DNA of 64,000 bases from JAHRVQ01 sp051278195 (GTDB lineage Bacteria > Pseudomonadota > Gammaproteobacteria > Pseudomonadales > Azotimanducaceae), in the NCBI GenBank assembly GCA_051278195.1, contig JBNMQM010000020.1:1-64000 (forward strand), given 5' to 3'. The position numbers and the translations under genes were made by a program. The notes under the pieces were generated by a model. It was not told the DNA's origin, searched no databases, and saw only the letters and a list, made by a program, of their open reading frames with translations. This document shows, piece after piece, positions 36,390 to 44,118 of this stretch (position 1 is its first letter; each line of letters begins with the position of its first letter).

Positions 36390-36734
36390 ATGGACGTTAC
36401 ACTGGATACTAGAAATGTGACAGTACCTGCCACTTTCAGGAATCGTTTGACACACAGGGTTTCCGGCTTCTTTTCAAGGTTTGATCATTCCGTCAGGAAG
36501 CTTCACGTTACCTTAAAGGATGTGAACGGACCAAGAGGCGGCATAGACAAAGTGTGTCAGTTGAACATCGAATTGACCGATGGCAAACAGATCATTGTTC
36601 AGGAATGCAGCAATCGACTGGTTAAGTCTATGGGGCTTTCAATCAGACGAGCCAGAAACCTGGTAGCACGACAACTGAAAAAGAAACGCCCACGCAGGAT
36701 TTCTATGAAACGAATGGTTGCCGCGCCCGCTTAA
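36390..36734 (+). CDS. HPF/RaiA-like ribosome-associated protein
   Basis: A 114-residue basic protein of the HPF/RaiA-like family. Its centre, VTLKDVNGPRGGIDKVCQLNIEL, is the family motif; an alpha-helical C-terminal part carries many Arg and Lys (IRRARNLVARQLKKKRPRR). Canonical hibernation factors dim ribosomes in stationary phase; this shorter, single-domain subgroup is less studied and may bind ribosomes under stress. aaggag (36378-36383) lies six bases before ATG 36390, which favours this start over the TTG directly before it. The gene is monocistronic, convergent with the flavoprotein gene. Confidence 0.75.
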   Translation: MDVTLDTRNVTVPATFRNRLTHRVSGFFSRFDHSVRKLHVTLKDVNGPRGGIDKVCQLNIELTDGKQIIVQECSNRLVKSMGLSIRRARNLVARQLKKKRPRRISMKRMVAAPA

Positions 36735-36755
36735 GCGGTAACTCATATATCGGTT

Positions 36756-36771
36756 CTCGCTGCTCAGCGAG
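36756..36771. terminator. Hairpin between convergent genes, possible shared terminator
   Basis: A perfect seven-base stem with two-base loop, ctcgctg-ct-cagcgag, stands 22 bases after the HPF-like gene and just before the stop of the convergent flavoprotein gene. Neither side has a proper U tract, so efficiency is uncertain. Confidence 0.4.
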
Positions 36772-36776
36772 CAAAA

Positions 36777-38183
36777 TTAGTCTGCAGCCTCGGCGATCAG
36801 CTTCTGCAAATTAACGATGGCGGGCACTACATTGCCAGAAAGCTTTTCCATAATGGCAGCATTTTCAGGGATCGATAAATCGGCGCGCCGAATCACCCCG
36901 GCAAATCCATCTAGCCGATTACTCTGCACCCAACGATTCAATTCAGGCTCGCCAGCCCAACTCCCTTGGTTCATCATGTTACCCAAGGTCGTTTTCATCC
37001 AACTGATCTGGTCGTCCGGTAAGCTCACCGGCTGACACAAGCGATTACGCTCTTCATCGCTATCATAGTGTGCCTCAACATAGGCTGTGAGAGCCCCGCT
37101 GAGACAAGGGTTGGGTATCCGCACACCCTGAATCGTAATTAGCCCTGGCTCATAGACCGGGCGTGTTTTGGTTGACGAAAAGTCAACAGCCGACGCGGTG
37201 CAGTCGATATACAAAGTATTCTCTGGCATACCAATTTGCATGCCGTTTTGCATGGTCAAGCCGTTACGGTTTACTTCTTGCACCCGACCTTGTTCGATCA
37301 CATTCTCGACTCGCTGCAACTGAGCCACCTCGCCTTTTGACATGGTGGCGAAGTGAAACATGGCGGGTCGCTTAGTTTTGTCAATGCGCAGCATAAACCC
37401 ACAGGCCTCTAATCGATCGAATAAGTCATCAACCGAAGTCGCATTCGCGACCGCCTCCATCTGATCGGCGAAACCGCCAATAGATTCCTTAAAAAACTCA
37501 AGGCTGCCCTGGGTCACGGCGCGATTGATCAGCCACGACTGCCGCGGGCAAACCCAGCTTACTTTTTCCGCCTCGCTGCCATTGTCCAACAGCCACACAC
37601 CTGCATCCATGGCTGTTTTACCGGCACCCAAAATACAGAAGTGGTCAAACTGAGCGGCTAAGGTCGGCAACTCGTTAGGTGCGATACATTTAACTTCATC
37701 ACTAACCGCATAACCGCGCACATGACGGGAGGGCACAGAAGTTTTGAAGTAGGTGCTGTCAACGACACGCTTATTCACCTGCACAGCAAATTCCTGGCCG
37801 GACATCATGTTATGAAATTTGCCATCACCATCGTACTCAGACATAGAAAAATACTGAACACGTCCAGAGGGTAAAAAGCGCTGCCGCATGATCTGCTCGA
37901 AATAGGCTTGCACCTCAGCACCGGAAGCAAGTTCATAGTAGCCGGCATTTGAGCCGACCTGGTCAATGGTTCCAGATCCCAATGGCTTTGAGGTGACCCC
38001 ATAAAAGTGCGATGGCTGGTGCAGCCGAACGTACGGGTATGCATCGTTCCAGTGACCGCCAGGCAGATGATGATTATCCACCATGATCACAGTGGCATCT
38101 GACTCATCCAGTAGTGTATCGACAAACGCCATACCCACCGCGCCGGTGCCAATCACCAGATAATCTGCTTCGAGTTGGTTCAT
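36777..38183 (-). CDS. FAD-dependent oxidoreductase / flavin monooxygenase-like protein
   Basis: A 468-residue flavoprotein. The FAD motif GTGAVG follows ADYLVI at residues 7-17, then DNHHLPGGHWNDAYPYVRLHQ, which resembles the FAD-contact region of flavin monooxygenases. A second nucleotide site appears as CILGAGKTAMDAGVWLL, the NADPH-type motif. ATG 38183 is chosen because the Rossmann fold begins immediately after it; the frame is open further upstream, but that part contains a 15-bp tandem duplication and looks non-coding. Probable role: NADPH-dependent oxygenation of a small molecule. Divergent from the acetyltransferase gene. Confidence 0.8.
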   Translation of the reverse strand: MNQLEADYLVIGTGAVGMAFVDTLLDESDATVIMVDNHHLPGGHWNDAYPYVRLHQPSHFYGVTSKPLGSGTIDQVGSNAGYYELASGAEVQAYFEQIMRQRFLPSGRVQYFSMSEYDGDGKFHNMMSGQEFAVQVNKRVVDSTYFKTSVPSRHVRGYAVSDEVKCIAPNELPTLAAQFDHFCILGAGKTAMDAGVWLLDNGSEAEKVSWVCPRQSWLINRAVTQGSLEFFKESIGGFADQMEAVANATSVDDLFDRLEACGFMLRIDKTKRPAMFHFATMSKGEVAQLQRVENVIEQGRVQEVNRNGLTMQNGMQIGMPENTLYIDCTASAVDFSSTKTRPVYEPGLITIQGVRIPNPCLSGALTAYVEAHYDSDEERNRLCQPVSLPDDQISWMKTTLGNMMNQGSWAGEPELNRWVQSNRLDGFAGVIRRADLSIPENAAIMEKLSGNVVPAIVNLQKLIAEAAD

Positions 38184-38195
38184 CAGAGGTGCCTT

Positions 38196-38225
38196 TAGGT
38201 CAGTAGTTTCTAAGTCAGTATTTTT
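38196..38225. repeat. 15-bp tandem duplication upstream of the flavoprotein gene
   Basis: taggtcagtagtttc (38196-38210) and taagtcagtattttt (38211-38225) match at 12 of 15 bases. The pair lies 13 bases before the proposed ATG, in the leader region. Confidence 0.7.
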
Positions 38226-38333
38226 TGTCTGCCGAGCACCGGGGTGCGCGCCCGCGTAAGAGTAGCATGCAAGAACTGTTATGCTAAGACCATCGAAAAG
38301 ATTGTATACATCAGAAAACAAGCAGGTTCGTAT

Positions 38334-38885
38334 ATGCCAACAACGCCCTTTAGTCACCGCTTAGCTCAAGACAACGATATCCCGGCGATCATCGACCTAA
38401 TGTCCGCTGCGATCACCAATAATATGAAAGACTTTTTGTCTGACGATGAAATCCACGCGGCAAAAGAAACCATGGGCGTTGATCAAACGCTGATTCACGA
38501 TCAGACCTACTTTATTATTGAGACTGAGCAAAACGACAAAACTGTCATCGTCGGTTGTGGAGGCTGGGGGAAACGAAAAACACTATATGGCGGCGACCAT
38601 ACGAAAGGTCGAGACGACACGCTGAGTGATCCCAATGTCGACGCCGCACGAATTCGAGCCATGTACACACATCCAGACTGGATCCGCCAGGGCATCGGCT
38701 CTTACTTGTTAGATATTGGTGAGCAGTCGGCACGAGAGCATGGGTTCCGGACCATCGAACTCGGGTCAACAGTGCCCGGCGAGCCTTTGTACCTAGCAAG
38801 AGGCTATGTAGAACTCAGTAGGGTCAGACAGCAAGCCGCAAATGGTTCTACAAACACGATCATCAGAATGCAGAAAGCCCTGTAG
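38334..38885 (+). CDS. GNAT-family acetyltransferase
   Basis: A 183-residue acetyltransferase. The N-terminus (FSHRLAQDNDIPAIIDLM) is the usual first strand and helix. The acetyl-CoA pyrophosphate loop is HPDWIRQGIGSYLLD (motif R-Q-G-I-G), followed by ARGYVELSR in the last strand region. Between them, VGCGGWGKRKTLYGGDHTK is a family-typical strand with an inserted basic loop also seen in related GNATs. The substrate is unknown. ATG 38334 is preferred because the domain begins right after it; 30 upstream in-frame codons show no homology. Confidence 0.85.
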   Translation: MPTTPFSHRLAQDNDIPAIIDLMSAAITNNMKDFLSDDEIHAAKETMGVDQTLIHDQTYFIIETEQNDKTVIVGCGGWGKRKTLYGGDHTKGRDDTLSDPNVDAARIRAMYTHPDWIRQGIGSYLLDIGEQSAREHGFRTIELGSTVPGEPLYLARGYVELSRVRQQAANGSTNTIIRMQKAL

Positions 38886-38933
38886 GTAGTGAAAAAAAAT
38901 TGTCGACGTTTTGAGCGCTGCCGGTGCGGCAAT

Positions 38934-38960
38934 ACAACTCGCATCAGGCATGCGAGTTGT
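38934..38960. other. Perfect 11-bp inverted repeat with 5-base loop
   Basis: acaactcgcat (38934-38944) and atgcgagttgt (38950-38960) are exact complements around caggc. It lies 49 bases after the acetyltransferase stop, with only a short t-run (ttt) downstream. It could be a terminator or the end of a lost element; it does not contain integron attC core sites in the expected order. Confidence 0.6.
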
Positions 38961-38971
38961 CATTAGGCTTT

Positions 38972-39220
38972 CTAAAAGTCTGGCGGGAAAAGTTCATTGT
39001 GCTGCTTCAATACGCGACTGCCATTGGAGTAACCCATAATATGAATAATATGGTGAGTCTCGGATTGAGTTCGACCTCTTATTCGATCATGGAATCGATT
39101 GAGTCGATATAGGTCAACATACCGCATTGGCGATAGCCCTAAATGTCGCTTGGTACTTGGTGCGCAAAAGACGCAGATATAACCAAGCCTGACGGACCCT
39201 TCACAATTTAAGATCACCAA
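38972..39220 (-). pseudogene. Relic of an AraC-family regulator C-terminus
   Basis: The minus-strand frame reads KRHLGLSPMRYVDLYRLNRF, then IIHIMGY, GSRVLKQHNELFPPDF and a stop. This follows the second helix-turn-helix of AraC-type regulators (LGxSPxxY, xxLRLxR, GF, GxFxxxYxxLFGxxP). The typical Phe/Tyr/Gly positions are partly lost, nothing upstream encodes the first helix-turn-helix or sensor domain, and there is no ribosome site. It is therefore best read as a decayed 3' end. The match is visual only. The rest of this 512-bp gap holds the hairpin at 38934 and nothing else recognisable. Confidence 0.45.
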
Positions 39221-39397
39221 AATATAGTCAATTCGTATATTTTTACATTGCTAGAATCGCGAAGCTTGCCGCGTCGCTGTATGGCTTAAACGACGGCGGT
39301 TTGCGGATAGAATCACGGCCAAATGCGGTATAGCCTTAAGGCAGCAGCACCATAATAGAATCGTGTGCTTCGTCAAATTTAGGCCGCTCGCAGAACG

Positions 39398-40363
39398 CTA
39401 AACTTCTGCCGCTAGCGCTAGCGTTGTTGCGTATAGCTCCAGTACAGCATCGGCATCAACGCCCACACAAAAGTTGCAGTGTGGTTGATTGCGCCAGTGG
39501 TCGCTGATGTATTCCGCCTTGCCATCACCGCTAATCGTCTGACCGATCGCAATGCCTTCTGTTACCACACGAACAACTGCGGATTTCGTCTCGTATAGAT
39601 CTGGCCGGAGCATATAAGCAACGGCACTGGCATCATGCATTGGGCTAATCCGCTCGCCGTGTCGTTGCTCGTAGAAGCCAAAGTAAAAGCGAGATATCTG
39701 GTAGATAAACTCGCCAGCGCTGCCAGAGTTAGATCGAATTCGATCCATATAGCCTTCCGTCATTTTGGCTTCTTCGGTGACATCTAAACCCACAATGGTG
39801 GTTGGCATACCGGCCGTAAAGACCCTATCGGCAGCCGTCGGATCACCCACAATGTTGGCCTCCGCAACGGGTGTCACATTGCCTCGGTGACCGTTGTAGC
39901 CAAACACACCACCCATCACGACGAGCTCTTTAACCAGACCAGCAATTTCAGGGGCCATATCAAGGGCCTCCGCAACATTCGTCATCCGCCCGACGGCAAC
40001 GATGGAAATTTGGTGCGGGTTGGCTTTGACGATATCAACAATCGCCTGAGCAGCAGTACTCGATTCCGCGACGATGGTAGGTGGCGTTATTTCAATATCA
40101 CCCAGACCATTTTTACCATGCACAAAATCTGGGTACGCTTCGAGCAGTACTTCACCGACAGACTTTGACGCACCAGCGTGCACAGGCGCATCGATGCCAA
40201 ATTTTTGCTTTATAAAGAGCGCATTCCGCGTCGTATCTTCAACACTCGCATTGCCAAACCCTGTAGTAATGGCAACCAGATCGACCTCTGGTGAGTAGTG
40301 CAAGAACAGCAATGCCATGGCATCGTCGATACCGATATCGTTGTCAAAAATGACTTTTTTCAT
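39398..40363 (-). CDS. Inosine-uridine-type nucleoside hydrolase
   Basis: A 321-residue nucleoside N-ribohydrolase. The calcium/ribose-binding motif near the N-terminus is DNDIGIDDA (residues 7-15), one residue off the usual DTDPGIDDA. VAVGRMTNVAEAL and VVMGGVFGYNGHRGNVTPVAEANIVGDPTAA are family blocks, and MHDASAVAYML holds the late Asp of the active site. It should release ribose from purine or pyrimidine nucleosides in the cytoplasm for salvage. It is monocistronic; upstream is the TIR gene on the same strand, 107 bp away. Confidence 0.9.
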   Translation of the reverse strand: MKKVIFDNDIGIDDAMALLFLHYSPEVDLVAITTGFGNASVEDTTRNALFIKQKFGIDAPVHAGASKSVGEVLLEAYPDFVHGKNGLGDIEITPPTIVAESSTAAQAIVDIVKANPHQISIVAVGRMTNVAEALDMAPEIAGLVKELVVMGGVFGYNGHRGNVTPVAEANIVGDPTAADRVFTAGMPTTIVGLDVTEEAKMTEGYMDRIRSNSGSAGEFIYQISRFYFGFYEQRHGERISPMHDASAVAYMLRPDLYETKSAVVRVVTEGIAIGQTISGDGKAEYISDHWRNQPHCNFCVGVDADAVLELYATTLALAAEV

Positions 40364-40470
40364 GACGCAAACCTTCTTTCATATTGTTTGAGAATGTGGT
40401 CACCGAGTGAATCCCAGCGCAATATACCAGCAAACAATGCCGAGTATGGACACAGAGACTCTAACATTCT

Positions 40471-41481
40471 CTACTCACTGGGCAGCATTCGTCTCGCGGC
40501 ATTCTGATTCAGCCTGCACAACAAGATATCAAACTCCCAGATCGATTCATGGGGGATCACTCGGTAACGGGTCAGCAAAGGTAATAGCCACTGGTGTCCG
40601 TCAAGACTATTGAAGGGAAAGGCACACTCTCTTTCTGGTCGATGGAGAATGGCGCGAGTAATGGACTCGTGCACTCCTTCATACCACCTGCTGGTGGCAC
40701 TATATTCCGAATCGGCATGCCAACGTTCTGCTAGCTCATGAAATTTCTGCTTTGGATCAATGATACTAAAGTTGAAGGGCTCAAAAGGATCACCGCTGGA
40801 TGCACGGACATAAAGCCCCTCGATGAACGTTTGCTTCACCTGATCATAGAGAGCAGCAAGGCCGACGCCTTTGGACGCAGCCATAATTTGCGCTACGCTT
40901 TTTTCACTTAAACCTAGCGTGATCCGGTCATAGGCAGCCGTCTCTTCGGTTGGTCGCGGCGCGACCTGCTTAAGCGCTTCATACAGCGCGTCGGCGCGCT
41001 CGCTTATTTGATCTTCACTGATATCTGGGGCGACTGCCATATGGACCCCAGGGAAAAATTCGGGATCTTGATGAAACCCAACCGTAAATTTGAACACCGC
41101 ATCTTCATCCAGCGGCATTGTAATCAAACCGGCGAGCGGGCTAGGAGGACTTTCGGTTGTGTGGAATGCCAGAATTCTGGTGAGTGGTTTCGTCACGTCC
41201 TGGGACAAGCCACATTCGTACATGCACCAGTCCATAGAGCCCGGCGCTTGCGTGTAGATAAGGAGCACCATTTTTGACTGCGAAATCGCGCCCGCAATAG
41301 ATGCATCTAATGCCTCTGAAAGGCGAGTGGAATTAATCGCACTAGAAGACTGATAAACGGAAACCTTACTGTTGCTCCAGGCCGGCAGCGTTGCAGCAAA
41401 GACATCTGCCACGGCTTTATCAACATGCCGATGGCTAATGAAGATATTAATCATATCGCTTTTTTCTATGACATTGTTCAT
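40471..41481 (-). CDS. TIR-domain protein with unrecognised C-terminal half
   Basis: A 336-residue protein. Residues 10-125 look like a bacterial TIR domain: INIFISHRHVDKAVADVFAATL (first strand and helix), a central strand MVLLIYTQAPGS, and SMDWCMYECGL, where Glu89 stands at the position of the NADase catalytic Glu. Bacterial TIR proteins usually cleave NAD or make cyclic-ADP-ribose signals when a partner or attached sensor detects phage. The C-terminal 200 residues contain Trp- and Tyr-rich helices but match no family I can name. No adjacent Thoeris, CBASS or short-Argonaute partner is present. A sporadic gene of unknown trigger. Confidence 0.75.
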   Translation of the reverse strand: MNNVIEKSDMINIFISHRHVDKAVADVFAATLPAWSNSKVSVYQSSSAINSTRLSEALDASIAGAISQSKMVLLIYTQAPGSMDWCMYECGLSQDVTKPLTRILAFHTTESPPSPLAGLITMPLDEDAVFKFTVGFHQDPEFFPGVHMAVAPDISEDQISERADALYEALKQVAPRPTEETAAYDRITLGLSEKSVAQIMAASKGVGLAALYDQVKQTFIEGLYVRASSGDPFEPFNFSIIDPKQKFHELAERWHADSEYSATSRWYEGVHESITRAILHRPERECAFPFNSLDGHQWLLPLLTRYRVIPHESIWEFDILLCRLNQNAARRMLPSE

Positions 41482-41796
41482 AGCTGCATAACCTTAGGTC
41501 ATGGTGGTGAGGTCAGGGTGGTGAGGTCAGGGTAGAGAGGGCAAGAAACTAATCCTACGATGATAGCCACTTTGCTCGCGACTAGCACGCTGATCAGTTC
41601 TGATATAGTTAACCACTTAATAACCAGCGCAGGGCGTGGATTGCAGTCGACGATTCAGCCTAAAAATAAAAAGGCTGAGCGGCGCGTATCAGTGAAAACC
41701 TATACCCTGAATGTCAGTGCCAGCATCAAGTAGTCATCTGACCACGCATAGACGTATCGCAACGGGCAATGGCGCCTACTGAACAGAGGAACCAAC
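41482..41796. other. 315-bp gap with a tandem duplication, no gene
   Basis: This gap separates the divergent TIR and methyltransferase genes. It holds a 14-bp duplication (41503-41530) in the TIR leader and otherwise A/T-rich unremarkable sequence. No reading frame or relic was recognised; a ribosome site (agagga, 41785-41790) ends it. Confidence 0.6.
41503..41533. repeat. 14-bp tandem duplication in the TIR gene leader
   Basis: ggtggtgaggtcag occurs at 41503-41516 and again at 41517-41530, followed by a partial third copy. It lies 22 bases upstream of the TIR start codon on the minus strand, where it could affect translation initiation. Confidence 0.9.
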
Positions 41797-42477
41797 GTGA
41801 GCAAATGGGAAATAGTGGATACGGCAAGTATCCCGAACAACGGCGGTGAGTTGCGGCTGTTTCAGCGAGATAATGAGTTCGCGATCAGAATCGCCGGCGG
41901 TCAAGGCGACTTGATGAACAGCCGAACGCACGGCTCCGAAGATGCTTTGGGGACACTCGCCTGCGAACCGTTTCAAAATAAGCCAGGGGCGAAAATTCTG
42001 GTGGGCGGTTTGGGCATGGGTTTCACGCTCGCCACCGCGTTGCAATCCCTCAGACCGGATGCGCAGGTTATCGTAGCAGAACTTGTACCAGGCGTTGTGC
42101 AGTGGAATATAGATCTTGTCGGCGGCTGCGCTGGTAATCCACTGGATGACGATCGTGTGCAGGTGAGAGATGCAGACGTTGGGGAGCTGATCAACCGAGC
42201 GACTAAAACCTACGATGCAATCTTGTTAGACGTCGACAATGGGCCAGAGGGTTTGACCCACATCCAAAACGACAATTTGTACTCTCCTGAGGGGCTACAA
42301 GCGGCTTATAGCGCCCTACGCCCAGCAGGCATCCTGGCCGTATGGTCGGCAACCTCTGCACCAAAATTCAAGACCCAGCTACGAAAAGCTGGCTTCTCAG
42401 TCGATGAAAGGCGTGTCAGAGCACATCAAGGCAAAGGTTCAACGCACTTGATTTGGTTAGCGCAGCGAGGCCGATAA
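41797..42477 (+). CDS. Spermidine-synthase-like methyltransferase-fold protein
   Basis: A 226-residue Rossmann-fold protein of the spermine/spermidine synthase superfamily. The nucleotide-binding strand is ILVGGLGMGFTLATAL (residues about 67-82), followed by VIVAELVPGVVQWN with the acidic ribose contact, and YDAILLDVDNGPEGL as the later strand. It lacks the extra N-terminal beta domain features of true synthases, so it may transfer a methyl or aminopropyl group to an unknown acceptor. The start is GTG with agagga six bases upstream. It ends 38 bp before the NYN nuclease gene, same strand. Confidence 0.8.
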   Translation: MSKWEIVDTASIPNNGGELRLFQRDNEFAIRIAGGQGDLMNSRTHGSEDALGTLACEPFQNKPGAKILVGGLGMGFTLATALQSLRPDAQVIVAELVPGVVQWNIDLVGGCAGNPLDDDRVQVRDADVGELINRATKTYDAILLDVDNGPEGLTHIQNDNLYSPEGLQAAYSALRPAGILAVWSATSAPKFKTQLRKAGFSVDERRVRAHQGKGSTHLIWLAQRGR

Positions 42478-42515
42478 CCCTAATATGCAAGACTTCCCAG
42501 CTGTGAGCGCATTCG

Positions 42516-42989
42516 ATGGATAAGATTGGACTGTTTGTGGATGTGCAAAACATTTATTACACCACGAGACACACCTACGACCGGCAGTTCAATTATCGTG
42601 CCCTCTGGAAAATACTGGAACAACGCGGCAACATTACTCTGGCCAATGCCTACGCCACGGATCGCGGCGATGACAGTCAGATGAAATTTCAAACAGCACT
42701 GCGACATATTGGCTTCAACGTAAAGCTTAAACCCTATATACAGAGAGCTGATGGTTCTGCCAAAGGCGATTGGGATGTCGGGATTACCATCGACGTGATG
42801 ACAAGCGCGCCACAGCTGGATCGGATTTTTCTATTGTCCGGCGATGGGGACTTTGATCTGTTGATTGACACCGTGCGCAAGAATTACGACATACCAGTCG
42901 AGGTTTACGGTGTGCCGATGTTAACAGCAGATTCGCTCAAACGTTCAGCGTCGGCTTTTCATCCGATTGCCGAGCCGCTGTTGATGTGA
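42516..42989 (+). CDS. NYN/LabA-like PIN-fold ribonuclease
   Basis: A 157-residue NYN-domain protein. Acidic metal-binding residues are in LFVDVQN (Asp9), KGDWDVGITID and LLSGDGDFD, the usual three sites of the LabA/DUF88 group. VEVYGVPMLTADSLKRSA is the C-terminal strand-helix typical of the family. It should cut RNA in the cytoplasm with Mg or Mn; the target is unknown. The close upstream methyltransferase gene suggests joint expression, though no functional link is known. No toxin-antitoxin partner is seen. Confidence 0.87.
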   Translation: MDKIGLFVDVQNIYYTTRHTYDRQFNYRALWKILEQRGNITLANAYATDRGDDSQMKFQTALRHIGFNVKLKPYIQRADGSAKGDWDVGITIDVMTSAPQLDRIFLLSGDGDFDLLIDTVRKNYDIPVEVYGVPMLTADSLKRSASAFHPIAEPLLM

Positions 42990-43207
42990 GGAGCAGGGCC
43001 AACAAACCCGATAGCGCTGCAGTCACGCTAGCCAAGACTCTACCCGAGAATTTTCCAGTTATTACATATTAAGTTCGGCCATGGTCCCAGAAATTGCCGC
43101 AGAAACCCGTCGGCATTGGCCAACCGAGCGGCTCACTTGGTTGAGGTGCAGTGCCCAGCTTTCCCTGATGGGTTTCTCTTCTGGTCTCCTTTTTTGTGGT
43201 CGTGACT

Positions 43208-44021
43208 ATGCGAGTTCTTCTCGTCGACGACAGCCGCTTATGTTGAATGATGCTCACGAGAATCGGCGCAGATACGATATCCGACGATACCATCCGAAAA
43301 GTTGAAGATTCAAAATACGGGCTTGATGAGCGCCGTCAGTAGGCACGACCTGTTGATGTTCAATCAGGAAAGCGGACTCGCTCGTTGAAGTGGGCAAAGT
43401 CATGCTCAACGCTTGCTTTGGTCGCGTGATCAACAAGCTAAATTCCGACATTGAAGTCGAGATGTTGCATCTCGAGCAAGGGACGATCAGTGATTTCCAC
43501 TCGGATTTAAGTGACAAAGACTGGTCGCTAGATGCGCTCCGAATCGTTAAGAACAGAGGCACCCCATTAGATCCGGCGATTCTATTTAGTGCTCCGTATC
43601 CACTTTCGAACAACCAACGGCAGGTGGAAAACAAGCGCCGCGTCGTTGTTGCAGAAGACAACATGATTAACCAGGAAGTTGTCATCGGGCTGCTCGAAGG
43701 CGACTACTTCATTGACGCGGTAGCCGAAGGATAGGAAGCATAGGAAGCGTTAAAACTCTCACAAACGACAACACTTACGATTTGGTGTTGATGGATTGTC
43801 AAATGCCAAACTTAGACTGACTCGAAACCACCAGAAGAATCAGACAAGGCACCAAGGGCACCAGTCGAACAGACATTTTCGTCATAGCTCTGATATCGAA
43901 TGCCATGCGTGGCCACCGTGAGTGCTTCATTGAAGCAGATACGAACGAGCACAAAGGTAAACCGATTGATCCTAATAGAATTAACTTAGTCATTGAGAGT
44001 TTTCTCACGGCCTACGCCTAA
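43208..44021 (+). pseudogene. Decayed response-receiver gene (hybrid kinase or regulator remnant)
   Basis: A receiver domain broken in several frames. A start MRVLLVDDSR runs to a stop at 43246; an unassigned stretch follows. The main receiver begins near 43640 with RRVVVAEDNMINQEV and continues as LLEGDYFIDAVAEG, then two stops around a 9-bp duplication, then EALKLS. Another frame takes over with YDLVLMDCQMPNLD (phospho-acceptor Asp in MDCQMP), a stop, ETTRRIRQGTK, IFVIALISNAMRGHRE and KGKPIDPNR, ending at 44021. Two receiver starts and the missing middle suggest a hybrid sensor kinase. It stands just upstream of the chemotaxis receptor. Confidence 0.8.
43731..43748. repeat. 9-bp duplication inside the receiver relic
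   Basis: ataggaagc is duplicated exactly (43731-43739, 43740-43748) and each copy places TAG in the receiver reading frame. The family consensus at this point (G-x-E-A-L) indicates that one copy was the original codons. Confidence 0.9.
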
Positions 44022-44118
44022 ACATTCAACAGGCGTCATTATGTTCTGAGCGGCGCATTTTCTCAGCGTTCGACTAGACTAATAGTTACGACAAATCGAC
44101 ATCACCCAGGAGCAGCAC

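Noticed and set aside
38934..38960. Perfect hairpin as an integron attC site
   Set aside because: An integrase relic is in the window, so this was considered, but the flanking core-site consensus (RYYYAAC ... GTTRRRY) in the proper order is missing and the distance to the integrase is 38 kb.
38924..39112. Plus-strand frame of 62 codons through the AraC relic gap
   Set aside because: No ribosome site, no recognisable sequence, and the opposite strand explains the region better.
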